A stretch of 5,358 nt of DNA, from positions 1 to 5,358 of the forward strand of contig JAGLFC010000178.1 of NCBI GenBank assembly GCA_023144715.1, given 5' to 3'. The position numbers and the translations under genes are program-made. Below, piece by piece: positions 5,345-5,358 of this stretch. Within the stretch, counting starts at the first letter, position 1. The number at the start of each line of letters is the position of its first letter. The DNA comes from Gammaproteobacteria bacterium (lineage in GTDB: Bacteria; Pseudomonadota; Gammaproteobacteria; GRL18). The notes under the pieces were generated by a model that saw only the letters and a list, made by a program, of their open reading frames with translations, made no database searches and was not told the DNA's origin.

Positions 5345-5358
5345 TGCGAATTATAGAT
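5344..5358 (+). CDS. Start of a coupled downstream gene (partial, five codons)
   Basis: The stop codon of the TPR/PEGA-like gene and a new ATG share one base (TAATG, 5342-5346). The frame is open to the window end and reads MRIID. A GAGA at 5331-5334 lies 9 bases upstream and could act as a weak ribosome binding site. Overlapping stop and start codons are typical of coupled operon genes, so a third member of the envelope gene set is likely. Five codons are too few to name the product. Confidence 0.45.

Noticed and set aside
1..5358. tRNA, rRNA, CRISPR array, insertion sequence or attachment site
   Set aside because: No cloverleaf, regular direct-repeat array, transposase or flanking repeats could be found on either strand by reading.

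Overview
The window is AT-rich bacterial DNA (by eye about one third G+C). Everything convincing is coded on the + strand. The best-recognised gene is a DmsB/DmsC-type fusion that follows the tail of a molybdopterin oxidoreductase. The lipoprotein signal with Ser after the lipid Cys and the overall gene style suggest a low-GC gammaproteobacterium, plausibly a sulfur-oxidising one. That assignment is inference; no marker gene is present.

Block 1 (1-2082) is the end of a respiratory complex iron-sulfur molybdoenzyme operon. Positions 1-114 encode the last 37 residues of the catalytic subunit. After 42 bases, 157-2082 encodes a single polypeptide that joins the four-cluster [4Fe-4S] electron-transfer subunit (DmsB type) to the eight-helix membrane anchor (DmsC type). 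Together they would pass electrons between a molybdenum active site and the membrane quinone pool. The substrate (S-oxide, polysulfide, sulfite or other) cannot be read from this window. A sulfite-oxidising Soe-like role is one candidate.

Block 2 (2083-2982) is an isolated gene for a soluble 152-residue protein of unknown function (2298-2756), lying between two structured intergenic regions. Its upstream region holds a perfect 10-bp dyad with TATAAT over its centre, and a second, longer-range inverted repeat just after it. The protein's C-terminal half shows phenylalanines spaced exactly 11 residues apart five times, four of them followed by Gln at +4. Downstream are two hairpins, the first running straight into eight T's, and then a good sigma-70-type promoter for the next genes.

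Block 3 (2983-5358) looks like a translationally coupled envelope operon. It begins with an outer-membrane-type lipoprotein of 409 residues with a Gly/Ala-rich segment. Next comes a single-pass inner-membrane protein with a Pro/Thr-rich periplasmic linker, TPR-like helices and a C-terminal beta domain resembling PEGA. A third gene starts in the overlapping TAATG at 5342-5346 and leaves the window after five codons. The functions are unknown. The layout suggests parts of one periplasm-spanning complex, and this block is the best candidate for an undescribed system.
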